Source: Lonicera japonica (lineage: Eukaryota; Streptophyta; Magnoliopsida; Dipsacales; Caprifoliaceae). From it: 64,000 nt of DNA. Positions 36,612-46,175 of this stretch are shown here, in pieces; the first letter of the stretch is position 1, and every line of letters begins with the position of its first letter. The stretch covers positions 79,952,919-80,016,918 of the forward strand of contig CM038465.1 in NCBI GenBank assembly GCA_021464415.1. The letters run 5' to 3'. A program made the translations under genes and the position numbers. The notes beneath the pieces are model-generated. The model saw nothing but the letters and a program-made list of their open reading frames with translations. It had not been told where the DNA came from and ran no database searches.

Positions 36612-36945
36612 CTTTTTCTTTTCTGCACTTTTGTTAGTTTGGAACAGATATGTAGTTTTTATTTTTATAGACTTGTTTTTAGACAGAAATTTAGTTTTGA
36701 AAACTGTTTTTTCATTGGATTTATGAAAATCTTTATTCGTGTCTGATGATATACTATTATTCTCTGTTTGTGGAAGATACATATATATATGAGTCAGTGT
36801 TTTTAGGAGTCATACCTTGTAGCGTAGTGACACATAGGATTCCTGCGAAAAAACAAAGTGAGAACAAGAAAGCATCCAGAAGTGATTCTTTTGACAAGAA
36901 TGACTCTTGTGTGTAAAGAAAACAAAAATAGGGTAACCCTAAATA
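36612..36945. other. Spacer between the antisense genes
   Basis: This T-rich 3' flank of gene 1 is followed by an undistinguished spacer. No gene was seen. Confidence 0.4.
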
Positions 36946-37027
36946 GGATTGTCGCGCGACAATCCCTCCTGGGTATGGGTTTGTCGCGCGAAAAACAGGC
37001 ACATGACCCTCTTTTTTACTATAAATA
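36946..37027 (+). promoter_or_regulatory. Promoter of antisense gene 2: two palindromes and a TATA box
   Basis: The first site is a perfect 20-bp palindrome, GGATTGTCGCGCGACAATCC (36946-36965). The second is TGTCGCGCGAAA (36982-36993), 32 bp further on. A TATA box, TATAAATA, follows at 37020-37027, and an ATG at 37067 suits a leader of about 15 bases. Confidence 0.68.
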
Positions 37028-37066
37028 CACCCATCTTCCTTCTTTCATCCCCACACCTTCAAAAAA

Positions 37067-38312
37067 ATGTCTTCTTATCGCATAAATCTGATTTCTCTTA
37101 TGTTAAAGCCCGAGATGCTCTGATATCTTCTGAAAATGGCTTGAATTTTAGTGCATTTAGTCCTTTAGCGGGTTGGTGCCATCGTCCTGTATATATTTCT
37201 TTTTTGTTAGGCGCTTTGTATTTCTGGAGCCCTGTGGATCATCTCTTCCGTTTTGGGCTTAATGAGCTTTGTCCGACCTATGAGGAGTTTTTCTGGCTAT
37301 CACGTTCTGACGTTCGTCTCCCGATGACAATTTTCATAAAAGAAATCGGTCCCCGAGACATGCTGATTGCTCTGTTAGCCATTTCCCAGGCGGCCTGTGA
37401 TGGTTTTATTACCGACGGGCTCCTTGACCTCCATAAAATGGTGAGGTTTTTTCATCATTATGAAGAGAGAGTTTCTTATAGTGTGGGGCGTACTGCGGCG
37501 GCCTTGATCTATCTTGTTTCTGATATGTTACTGGTGACGGGTTCTTCCCGTGTTGATCCGACTATTCTGAGTTTGATCTACCATACTAGAAATGGGGAGT
37601 CCATAGTGCCCATTGTTCTTGCCGAGACTCTGAATAGTCTTGACGATATTCAAAGGGGGGCTTCGCCCTTCTTTAGGGGGAGTTCGCACTTGCTATACAT
37701 GTGGTTGTTGGAGCGTTTCTGATCAGTGGGTTTCAACGGGGTTCGGCTCGATAATCCGACGCATTTCTTCCATCGTCCTCTCTTTGGTGCTTTGACCATG
37801 TCTTCCTCTGATTGGACAGTGTGGTTTTCGGAGAATTTTCGGGCTATCCGGTGGAAGCTGAGGGCGATGGTGCTTAGTACAGGGGGTCAGAACTACGTTC
37901 GGCTCCGCGGGCTCTGGTTTACCTCCTTTTATCTCCCAGGACGTCTTTTTCGTCAGTTCAACGTTCCTCAAGACATTCCCCTTGGTCTGAACAACTTCTT
38001 TTCTCTTCTGAGTCCAAATTTGTGACCCCGCATGTCTCTTTATCGGTAGAGAAGATGTGGCGTGCCCGACTAACTCGTCAGTTCAACTATGCTCGCTTTG
38101 GTATTACCAGGCCTCTCCGGGCTGACATTATTCGCTCTTGCTGGCAATCTCTGGAAGGAAAGCTAATTGATGACCCCTTTTAAATGTAGTGGTTCCGATT
38201 CATGGATGCCGGGGCTACTGATGATAACATTGTCTTTGCGTATCAGATCCTGGACGAGGCTCATATTGAATTGGCCACTGAGGACCCGGTGTGGCCAACC
38301 CATAGGGATTAG
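37067..38312 (+). pseudogene. Antisense gene 2: DUF7745-like protein, decayed
   Basis: The main frame is 37082-38025 (SDFSYVKARDALISSENGL...). It includes FWSPVDHLFRFGLNELCPTY followed by EEFFWLS, resembling 'FWDP...F.FG..EL.PT.EEY', and IVLAETLNSLDDI...FFRGSSHLLYMWLLERF, resembling 'P.ILAET..SL......F.GC.QLL..W'. These are features I associate with plant proteins annotated DUF7745. The ATG at 37067 is one frame away from the body, so a frameshift has hit codons 4-5. Further breaks: a TGA at 37720-37722, a frameshift near 38017 into ...VEKMWRARLTRQFNYARFG, stops at 38181 and 38187, then a tail WFRFMDAGATDD...PVWPTHRD ending at 38312. A poly(A) signal AATAAA follows at 38398-38403, leaving 135 bp to the convergent end of pol. 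The molecular role is unknown. Confidence 0.62.
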
Positions 38313-38397
38313 TTTCTTCTGTATGCTATATCTCCTTTGTAACTTTCGGTGTTCTGAACCACCCTTTAATAATTATACGAAGGGACTGTTTATGGAA

Positions 38398-38403
38398 AAT
38401 AAA
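38398..38403 (+). terminator. Poly(A) signal of antisense gene 2
   Basis: An exact AATAAA lies 85 bp after the stop and before the convergent pol 3' end. Confidence 0.5.
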
Positions 38404-38538
38404 TTTCTTTACAAAGTTTAAACCGGGCCTGAAACCACTTCTCAGGTTGCCTACGTTCCCCCTTTTTTGATTTTTCAAAAACACAATTTGAGTTGGGGCT
38501 CAGGTTTACGTAGTTCTTATCTATACATTTTATGCCTA

Positions 38539-39905
38539 TTAATAATACTTCTTCAGTCGGTCTATGTTGACTGGTGAATGCAGTAACTGTCCGTCTAAGT
38601 CAGCGAGTATAGCGGCACCCCCTGTATCAATCTCTTTGACGATATATGGCCCTGTCCACTTCTGCCCGAACTTATCCCTTGGGTCTCTGGCTGGCTCTCG
38701 AATTTCTTTCAATACGATGTCGTTCTCATTAATACCCCGAGTCTTCACTTTCTGGTTAAATGCTCGAGCAATTCTCTTCTGATACCCTTGGTGGTGGTAT
38801 ACGGCTTTCAATCTCTTTCCCATCCAGTAGGGCTAGCTCGTTATAACGTGCCTGGACCCACTCCAGTTCATTGACTTATTTTTTTAGCATTACTCTGAAA
38901 GAGGGGACCTCTAACTCAACAGGGAGGACGGCTTCCATCCCGTATGTAAGAAAAAACGGGGTTGCCCCGGTGGAGACCCTCTCGGTGGTGCGGTATCCCC
39001 ACAATGCATATGGTAATTTCTTTGGCCAGTCCCGGCAGGTGTCGGTCATTTTGCTTAGGATATTTTTCAGATTCTTGTTGGCGGCCTCAACTGCCCCATT
39101 GGTTTATGGTCTATATGGCGACGATCTGTGTCGGGTAATACCATATTCCTCCATGACGGAATTAGCCTCTCCTTTAAAGTGAGTGCCGTTGTCCGAGATG
39201 ATCTCGTGTGGGACCCCATACCGACAGATGATATTTCGTCTGATGAATCGGGCAACTTTTCTGGCGTCAAGGGTTTGGAAAGACTCGACTTCCACCCATT
39301 TGGTAAAGTAGTCAATGGCCACTAGTATGAATTCATGGCCGTTGCTGGCTTTGGGTGAAATCTTTCCGATGATGTCAATTCCCCAAGTCGCGAAAGGCCA
39401 GGGAGCAGTCATGTTGTACAGCTCTTTTGGTGGAAGTTTATGAGATTTAGCATAGATTTGGCACTTGTGGCAACGGTGTACGTGATTAACGCAGTCGTTC
39501 TGCATGGTAGACCAGTAATAACCTTGTTTGATGATTTTGCAAGCAAGTGTGTGGCCGCTCATGTGAGGTCCACAATCGCCCCCATGTATCTGATCCATCA
39601 CTTTGACAGACTCTTCTTCAGTGAGACATTGGAGATGGGTCCCGTCGTAGTTCCTCTTATATAGCCTGCCGGCATAAAGTATGAACCCTGATGCTAATCT
39701 CCTGAGTGTGACCCGCGTTCTCTTATCTGTTTGCTCGGGATATAGGTGATTTTTCAACATGTTCCAGATATCATAAAACCAAGTGGTTGAGTCCCCTTCC
39801 TCTTCATTCTCTACCTCAAGGGCCATGCAGTGTGCTGGTCCAGATTTCTTTTGCACTGTAAGAGTTATTTCTTCCATCCCCTCCGGGATATCGATCATAG
39901 ATGCC
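38539..39905 (-). pseudogene. Gypsy integrase
   Basis: In element order there is an HHCC zinc-binding region (IHGGDCGPHMSGH, then CHKCQ, about 39580-39460), a catalytic core with the first Asp in GIDIIGKI and the second in IISDNGTHF (about 39380-39190), then a stop at about 39104-39106. The sequence carries on in frame beyond the stop (TNGAVEAANKNL, holding the Glu) and ends with a basic C-terminus (38823-38539: KRLKAVYHHQGYQKRIA...KWTGPYIVKEI). A second stop lies near 38880. The domains are collinear and otherwise well kept. Confidence 0.9.
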
Positions 39906-40941
39906 AGAGTTGCCAGTACGTCAGCAAAACTGTTCTGTGACCTGGGGACATAGTAAAACTTCGCATGCTCAAACCTTCCTCCGACATCCTCCAGTCGGGC
40001 GAGGTAAGGGACTAATATCTCATCTCTGATCTTCCATTCCTTCAGAACTTGGTGGACCACTAGTGCTGAATCTCCGTATACCTGTATTCTTTTTATACCC
40101 CTTTGGAATGCGATCTCTAACCTGATTATGCAGGCTTTATATTGGGCCATGTTGTTGGTGCAGAAGAAATCTAGACGATACGATACCGGGGAGTGAGTTT
40201 GGTCTGGAGAGACTAACAGGATGCCTATCCCGTTTTGTTTCGGTTGGCAGCCCCGCTAAAGTATAATTTCCAGTCTTCATCAATCTCGACATTCATGATA
40301 GTTTTATCTGGAAATTCGGCTTCTTCTAGCATGTCCCTCAATATCGGATTGTGGACCAGGTAATCAGCTATAATCTTGCCTTTGATTGCCTTCTGGGTCA
40401 TGTAGGTGATGTCGAATTCGGAGAGCAAAAATAACCATTTTGCCATACGGTTCGAGATAGCTGGTTTGTCGAAGAGGTATTTCAACGGATCAATTCGTGA
40501 TGCCAGGATGACCAGAAAAACTAGCATGTAGTGCCATAATTTCTGTGTTACCCAGACGAGAGCGGTGCACGATTTTTCCAATGGCGTGTAGTTTATCTCG
40601 AATGGGGACAGTTTCTTGCTAATGTAATAGATGGCCTGTTCTTTTCGTGTATCGGTCAGATGTTGGGCTAGCATGGCTCCTGCAGCTGAATCAATGACGG
40701 CCAGGTATAGAATTAGTGGTAGTCCGGTTTGTGGCGGGGCTAACACTGAGGGTTTGGAGAGGTAGTTTTTTATTCTGTCAAAAGCTTCCTGGTACTGATC
40801 GTCCCATTCTCCTGGTGATGACTTCCTCAGGAGTTTGAAGATGGGTTCGCAAGTTTGAGTGAGCTGAGAGATGAACCTGCTGATGTACTGCAGATTACCC
40901 AAAAATCTCCGGACTTCTTTCTTGGTACGAGGCTCAGGCAT
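39905..40941 (-). pseudogene. Gypsy RNase H (two domains)
   Basis: 40941-40225 contains the RT connection and the first RNase H (LILYLAVIDSAAGAMLAQ, YYISKKLSPFEINYTPLE). A second RNase H begins WKLYFSGAANRNKTG, is cut by a stop near 40225, and resumes at 40150 (QYKACIIRLEIAF, VYGDSALVVHQV, NSFADVLATLAS). Two RNase H domains mark the Tat lineage. In the second domain the first catalytic Asp (normally in YFDGA) is Ser and the Glu-bearing segment reads AQYKA, so it would be inactive. Confidence 0.82.
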
Positions 40942-40953
40942 GTCTCGGATAGC

Positions 40954-41667
40954 TCAAATTTTGGTAGGATCTACCTCGATTCCCTTCTTACTGACGACAT
41001 AGCACATGAGTTTTCCCTTGGTTACCCCGAACACACATTTCTGTGGATTGAGTCTCATCTGGTACTGGCGGAGGTGGTCAAAGAAGGCTCGCAAGGCTAG
41101 TACATGGCCTTCCCTCTCTTTTGACTTGATTATCATGTCGTTTACATACACCTCTACTTCTTTGTGAATCATGTCGTGGAAGATAGCTGTGGCTGCCCTC
41201 TTATATGTTGCTCCGGCATTCTTCAGCCCGAACGGCATAACGGTGTAGCAATATGTTCCTCACGGTGTGATGAACGCTGTTTTTTCTTGGTAATTCGGGT
41301 GCATTTTGATCTGGTTATACCCGGCAAAACCGTCCACTAATGATTTTAAGGCATGGTTAGCGGTATTATCTACTATTAGATCAATGTTGGGTAATGGGAA
41401 ATCGTCTTTTGGGCAAACTTTATTGAGATCTCGGTAATTTACACACATGCGGACCTTTTCATTTGCCTTTGGAACGGGCACAATATTGGCTAACCATGAA
41501 GGGTACTCGATCACCCGCAAGAACCCTACACTCAGTTGTTTCATCACTTCATCTTTTACTTTCAGGGACCATTCTGGCGTAAGTTTTTTCAACTTTTGCT
41601 TGACGGGCCTAAATTTCGGCTTGGTGTGTATCTCATGCATGACTATCTGGCTGTTCAACCCTGGCAT
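40954..41667 (-). pseudogene. Gypsy reverse transcriptase
   Basis: 41667-41260 carries the fingers/palm start (VKQKLKKLTPEWSLKVKDEV, SWLANIVPVPKANEKVRMCV, YRDLNKVCPKDDFPLPNIDL). A stop at about 41257-41259 interrupts just before MPFGLKNAGATYKRA (41238-40954). The catalytic motif reads YVNDM instead of YVDDM, losing one metal-binding Asp. Further reading frame breaks occur near 40948. Confidence 0.92.
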
Positions 41668-41829
41668 ATCTGCATAAGACTAGGCGAAGACGTCTACGTA
41701 CTCTTTCAGAGTTTGTGTGAATTCCTCTCTTTCTGTCTCACTTAGACTTACCCCAATGCGGACCTCTTTTCTTTCCTCTTTTGTCCCGAGGTTAATCACT
41801 AAAGTGTCTCCCTCCTCGCTCTGTATACG

Positions 41830-42378
41830 TTACTCCTCTCGTTCAGGGTGTTCGTTTAATCTTTCCAATTTCATATAAGCAATTACAGAATTAAAATTAA
41901 CAGGATAACGCAAAACAGAGTCTTCTCCATTGATAATGGTGTTTACAGGTACAAGTTTAAAAAGTAAATCTAGGAGTGACTCTTCTCTAGCCTTTTCCTC
42001 ACTCTTACCTCTCACCCTTACAATTTCACTCTTTCCCCTCTTTCTTGGTAATGCGGATCAGTGTGTATCAAGTGTATAGGGTCGTCTCTTGGCTCGTCAT
42101 CCCCCATAGCCATGATGTCGAAGAGATCTCCGATCATTTTTTCTTCTTCATCTTTCTCGTCTTCATTTTCTTTCTTCGACTCAATTGTCAACTTGGTAGA
42201 GAAGCTGTGTATGACGTTTTCCTTAATATAAAAGTCCTCTTCATAGAAGATTTCCCATCCTGGAAGGTTCTCTCCGTCGCTGTTTCTCCAAGGCTTTTGA
42301 AAGCCGCAAAAGGGGAAGTCATCTTCTTCTTTGACGAAAAACCCATTCAGAGAGTTAAAACTCGGATACTGATGCCCT
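41830..42378 (-). pseudogene. Gypsy protease-RT linker, degraded
   Basis: Short open pieces such as 42015-41830 (LLFKLVPVNTIINGEDSVLR) lie in the region linking protease to RT. There are many stops and no recognisable domain. Confidence 0.45.
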
Positions 42379-42683
42379 CAGCTTTTTCTCTCTTGGTCGT
42401 TTTCTTCGGTGTGTTGGTACCCCAACCCTTCTTTTTCGAGCCACGTCATTGGTTCTAGGGCTTGGAGTAACCCTGGCTGCCCCATTCCTAGACTGGCTCT
42501 AGGTAAATATTTCATCATTCTCAGCATATTTGTGATCTTGGTGCTGAGACCGGGAATATTGTCAGGGGGTAGATACTCAATTCTCTGGGTGGTGAGAGCT
42601 TGTACTTGAGGCTCGTAAGAAAAGCCTCCCAACTGTATGCTTTGGCTCCCGATGCCCAAAACAGGTAATTTCAGATATGCCAA
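42378..42683 (-). pseudogene. Gypsy post-protease segment with G-patch-like motif
   Basis: It reads MMKYLPRASLGMGQPGLLQA...LEKEGLGYQ. Paired 'M-Y-P-LG-GQG' and 'GLGY-PTE' motifs like this follow the protease in many plant Tat/gypsy polyproteins and resemble a degenerate G-patch. It begins with 'YLKLPVLGIGSQSIQLGGF', which follows the protease. Confidence 0.6.
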
Positions 42684-42743
42684 GGTCCTCTCAGGATCTC
42701 CTTGGATGGTGATTATATTCCCTTCGAACGATATCTTGATCTT

Positions 42744-43040
42744 CTAGTGTAAAGAGGAGGGGAGTGCTCCTATGTCGTGTAGCCATGCTCTTTCCAACAG
42801 GAGGTTAAAACTGGAGGGAATGTTTATGATTTGAAAGTCGGCCGAAAAGTTTCCAGGACCGACCATGAGATCTAGCTTTAGGGAACCCTGAACGGCCCTT
42901 CTGGTGTTGTCATAGGCTTTAACGGTCACAGCTGACGGGGAAAGTTCTGAGTCTAAGATACCCAGACATCTAGCGGTCTTCAAGGGGCAGACGTTTAGGG
43001 AACCCAGAACGGCCCTTCTGGTGTTGTCATAGGACTTGTG
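42744..43040 (-). pseudogene. Gypsy aspartic protease, active site missing
   Basis: The body is recognisable: LNVCPLKTARCLGILDSEL, AYDNTRRAVQGSLKLDLMVG, FSADFQIINIPSSFNLLLER. The expected Asp-Thr/Ser-Gly motif should lie just before 'SLNVCP' (about 43000-43035). There the sequence is instead a near copy of the downstream 'YDNTRRAV-GSL' segment (40 bp, one mismatch with 42876-42915). The LLLGR motif reads LLLER. Confidence 0.72.
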
Positions 43041-43137
43041 GCAGGATTTTCCCTCGGGTCCGGACAGTGATATGGAGGGTTAGGCTGTGTTTTCTTTCAA
43101 TTGGAGATAAGTCTTCATCTGAAAATGACAGACTTCT

Positions 43138-43692
43138 TTAGACTGTAAGTGACCCGATCATGTTTGGCAGTTGCTCTGGTGTGAAATCTGGTGATATGAC
43201 GACCTCGTCTAGAAGTTTGATGAAGGCGGTCCTGTGAGGTTTGGAGGCAACCAAGAGGCCCCAAATGGTGATGTGTGCCTGAGTTTTCTTCAACTGTTCA
43301 AGTACTCGATCTTCTCCTATTTTCTTAGGAGGTGGTGATTTCTCGGCATCCATTGGGGGTGGCTGGTATACCCTCCCTGAACGGGTAATTTGTTGTATCC
43401 AAAGTGATGTTGGGTCTGATCCTTATGGAGTTTTTGCTGACTCTGGCTCTGCCGACCAACTGAAAGTCCCGGGAGAGGTTTCTGTCATACAGATTATCTC
43501 CTTAGGGGGGCCTCGGGGTTTCCACGGCTGTTTTTTCTTCTCCTGGGTCCACCTTATCCCAGATTTTTTGGGATTGGTTTTGATTGTAAGTGGCTGTGAG
43601 ATCTCCTGATTTGCCTTTCCTAAACCCTTCCCGGGTAGGAAGTTCATTTTAGCCATCCATTGGTCGATTATTAGATTGAGGCCTGGCGCCAC
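43138..43692 (-). pseudogene. Gypsy gag-protease region
   Basis: 43692-43423 reads LIIDQWMAKMNFLPGKGLGK...NPKKSGIRW, a G-patch-like motif. 43353-43138 reads VLEQLKKTQAHITIWGLLVA...ALIKLLDEV-type sequence (here AFIKLLDEVVISPDFTPEQL), the segment that usually precedes the protease. The frames are separated by stops. Confidence 0.65.
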
Positions 43693-43767
43693 TTGAGCCT
43701 TTGCTGACAGTACAACGGGTGCTTTGCAGGCTGGGCCATCTCGAATGAGTCCTAAGGGATCAAAGCC

Positions 43768-44016
43768 TTATTCGTCAGTGGTCAAGGCGTTAATTCCCGC
43801 AGGTGGAGCGTGGTTAGGAAGGGGATTGTTGGTAACATTGGGCCCGCCGGGTGCGGGGATGGTTCCGGCTTCAATGAGGTCTTGGATACGATGGCGAAGA
43901 GCCAAGCAGCGTTTCGTGTCATGGCCCACTGCTTGATGGTATGCACAGTTCTCATTCATTCTCCATGTGCTGAGAATAGGGTTTGGTGGGGGGCGCGGGT
44001 TCAGTGGAGTGATCAT
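43768..44016 (-). pseudogene. Gypsy gag C-terminus, zinc-knuckle-like
   Basis: CAYHQAVGHDTKRCLALRHR has the Cys/His pattern of the short zinc knuckle found in Tat gag proteins. The frame differs from the main gag frame, so there is a frameshift between 44121 and 44016. Confidence 0.7.
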
Positions 44017-44120
44017 TCGGCCTTTTGGAGTAGTTCCAGGCTTTTGACCAGGGTAGTGGAGAGGGTGCAGAAGTTTCTCCTTCTCTTGGCCTCGGTGCTC
44101 TAAGGGTCTCCTTGTGCGGG

Positions 44121-45422
44121 CTAACTCATCTGAGGGGCTAGTTGTGACTGTTGAAAAGGATTTTGTTGGTAGAGGTATGAGCTTAGTTGGTTTACGGCTG
44201 GAGTGGCTGTCTTCCTCCCGGTGTACGAGGCTTTCTTGGTATCAGTCTCTGCTTTCTTGGCTAATTCTTCCTCTACTTGCAACCCCATACTTAACAGGGC
44301 TCTGAAGTGTGGGAATACATGTTTTCTCATGCAACTCAGTACAGCTGGAGTGAAATTCTTCTGTATGATCTCCAGCTGTTCTTCTTCATCGGGTCGTTTG
44401 GACATTTGGGAGACCATCTCTCTCCAGCGTGTGACGAAATCGCTGAAGCTTTCTTTCTCGCCTTGTTTGGCCATTTTCAGGTGTTTACTGGTAATTTCCA
44501 AATCCTCGTTGGACCCGTATTTGGTCATGAACTCCTTGACGACATCTCCCCAAGTTTTTGTGTGGTGTCTCTCTAAATCGAAAAACCATCTCAGGGCGGC
44601 CCCCGTGAGAGTCATATGAAAGGTCTGAGCCAGCTCCGGCTCTCCACAGTCGGACACTTGCATGGATCTGATGTAGGATTGAAGATGGGTTTTGGGGGGT
44701 GTGGTCCCTGTAAATTTGGTGATGGAAGGGAGTTTGAATTCCTGGGGCAATATTGCTTCTGGGTAGAGGGAAAAGGCATTCATATCTGTAATCTCGTCTG
44801 CCCTTTTTATCAGAGAAATCCCTCTTTGCAGAACCTTCATCTGCTCTTTCAGTTTCTTCATTTCTTCGCTCTCTCTTGACACCTGTTCCCGAGCTATAAC
44901 CGATTCTGCATACACTGCCCGAAGTCGGTTGATGTCTGTGTACTCATTAGGAGGGGCTACCGGGGCCGGTGGTGGGATAGGTCTGGCGGGGACTTGTGGC
45001 CATGGCTGGTATTGGGGGTCAGGGCCTTGCTGAGGTTGTGGCCAAATGATGGGTGGCTCTTGTTGTTGGTAAGTGGGGCCTGAATCCGAGGCCCATTGAT
45101 TTTGGTTCTTGGGATCGGTCTGAACGGGACCGGGTGGGATGGGACTTATTTGGGGTAGATTGGTTCTTTGAACTGGGGGAAGCACTTGTGAAGACTGCCC
45201 TTGATCTCAATTCGGTGGTAGCCGTTCAAATCCCGGTGGTGCAGCCCGTCCGGCTGACAACTCTTCTACTCGAACTCTGGTATTCTGTTGCTCGTTCGTG
45301 AGACTTGCTAGATTCATGCTGACGGTCATCAGTAAACGATGCATCTCGGCTAGAGTTGGCTGCGGTGCAGACGCCTCGCCTAGGCTTTGATCTGTCTCTT
45401 GATTCTCGTGTCCATCGACCAT
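44121..45422 (-). pseudogene. Gypsy gag (capsid) protein
   Basis: It starts at an ATG at 45422 (MVDGHENQETDQ), hits one in-frame TGA at 45207-45209, then stays open from 45206 to a stop at 44121-44123. After a Pro/Gln-rich stretch it has a coiled-coil segment (SEEMKKLKEQMKVLQRGISL). A retrotransposon gag domain follows at about residues 210-310 of the joined frame (YIRSMQVSDCGEPELAQTFH, LTGAALRWFFDLERHHTKTW, FVTRWREMVSQM). It is the best-kept frame of the element. Confidence 0.88.
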
Positions 45423-46156
45423 TTCAGGTGTGCATGGTCTTACTAGTCTTTCGGTATGATCTCGACCGGCCCAACCTTTTAGTCTGTCGTCGTATTACGG
45501 CTGTAGAGGAAATCACGTGGCGAAGATGAATGAAGACTACGATGCGACTCGATTTTTGTCAAAAGAACCACTAAAAATCGCCAAGAAAAGACTCGGGTTT
45601 CAAAAAGGTGTTATAAAGTAAGCCGCAGGGTGGTACATCCCTTACGGCTGTTTAACAAGTGTTTTAGCCGACTCGATCTTATATGCAGCGCAGGTATACA
45701 AACGGTTTAAGGCTTCAGACTCCTTTCTATTTGGCAAGACCTTGCGATATACCCCAGGGCCGGGTACGTGCAAGAGCCTTTTGATATACTTCCCGGGTAC
45801 GTGAGTGTTCTCGTCACTCGATATACCTCGGGGGCGTACTTGGCCAAGGAAAGTGGAAGTAAATGCTTTCGGTTTATGTTGGCCCAAGCAAGCCAACTCC
45901 CTACTCACTTATAATACTTCCGAGGGTTTGGGGTAAATTCACACTCGTAGAACCAATGCATGATTTGTGAAAGTGCGTGTAAAGTTCGAAAGGTTGATTT
46001 CACGGATATCATTATCTTTATTAGGCATTTTTGAAAAACTCCCATTTTTAGAAAAAAGTTTCTTCTCAATCAATTAACATCAGTAGGGAAAGAGGTAAAA
46101 GCAAGTATTCAACAGATAAACAAAAGTCCACATATAAGAGTCTAGTTTTCTAACAG
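45423..46156 (-). other. Gypsy 5' leader
   Basis: This stretch between the primer site and gag has a short direct repeat 'cgggtacgtg' (about 45762-45807). A minus-strand frame at 45908-45642 is open but unrecognised. Confidence 0.5.
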
Positions 46157-46174
46157 TCCCCAGCAGAGTCGCCA
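46157..46174 (-). other. Gypsy primer binding site
   Basis: On the minus strand TGGCGACTCTGCTGGGGA starts one base inside the 5' LTR. It begins with TGG (complement of tRNA CCA) and resembles sites reported for Ogre/Tat elements, where tRNA-Arg is the proposed primer; the tRNA identity is from memory and unverified. Confidence 0.75.
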
Positions 46175-46175
46175 C

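Noticed and set aside
36949..37066. Start of antisense gene 2 upstream at 36949
   Set aside because: That ATG lies within the palindrome and upstream of the TATA box, so it would not be transcribed from that promoter; 37067 fits better despite the frameshift.
44203..44619. Plus-strand frames opposite gag (for example 44203-44619)
   Set aside because: They are antisense shadows of the well-conserved gag domain.
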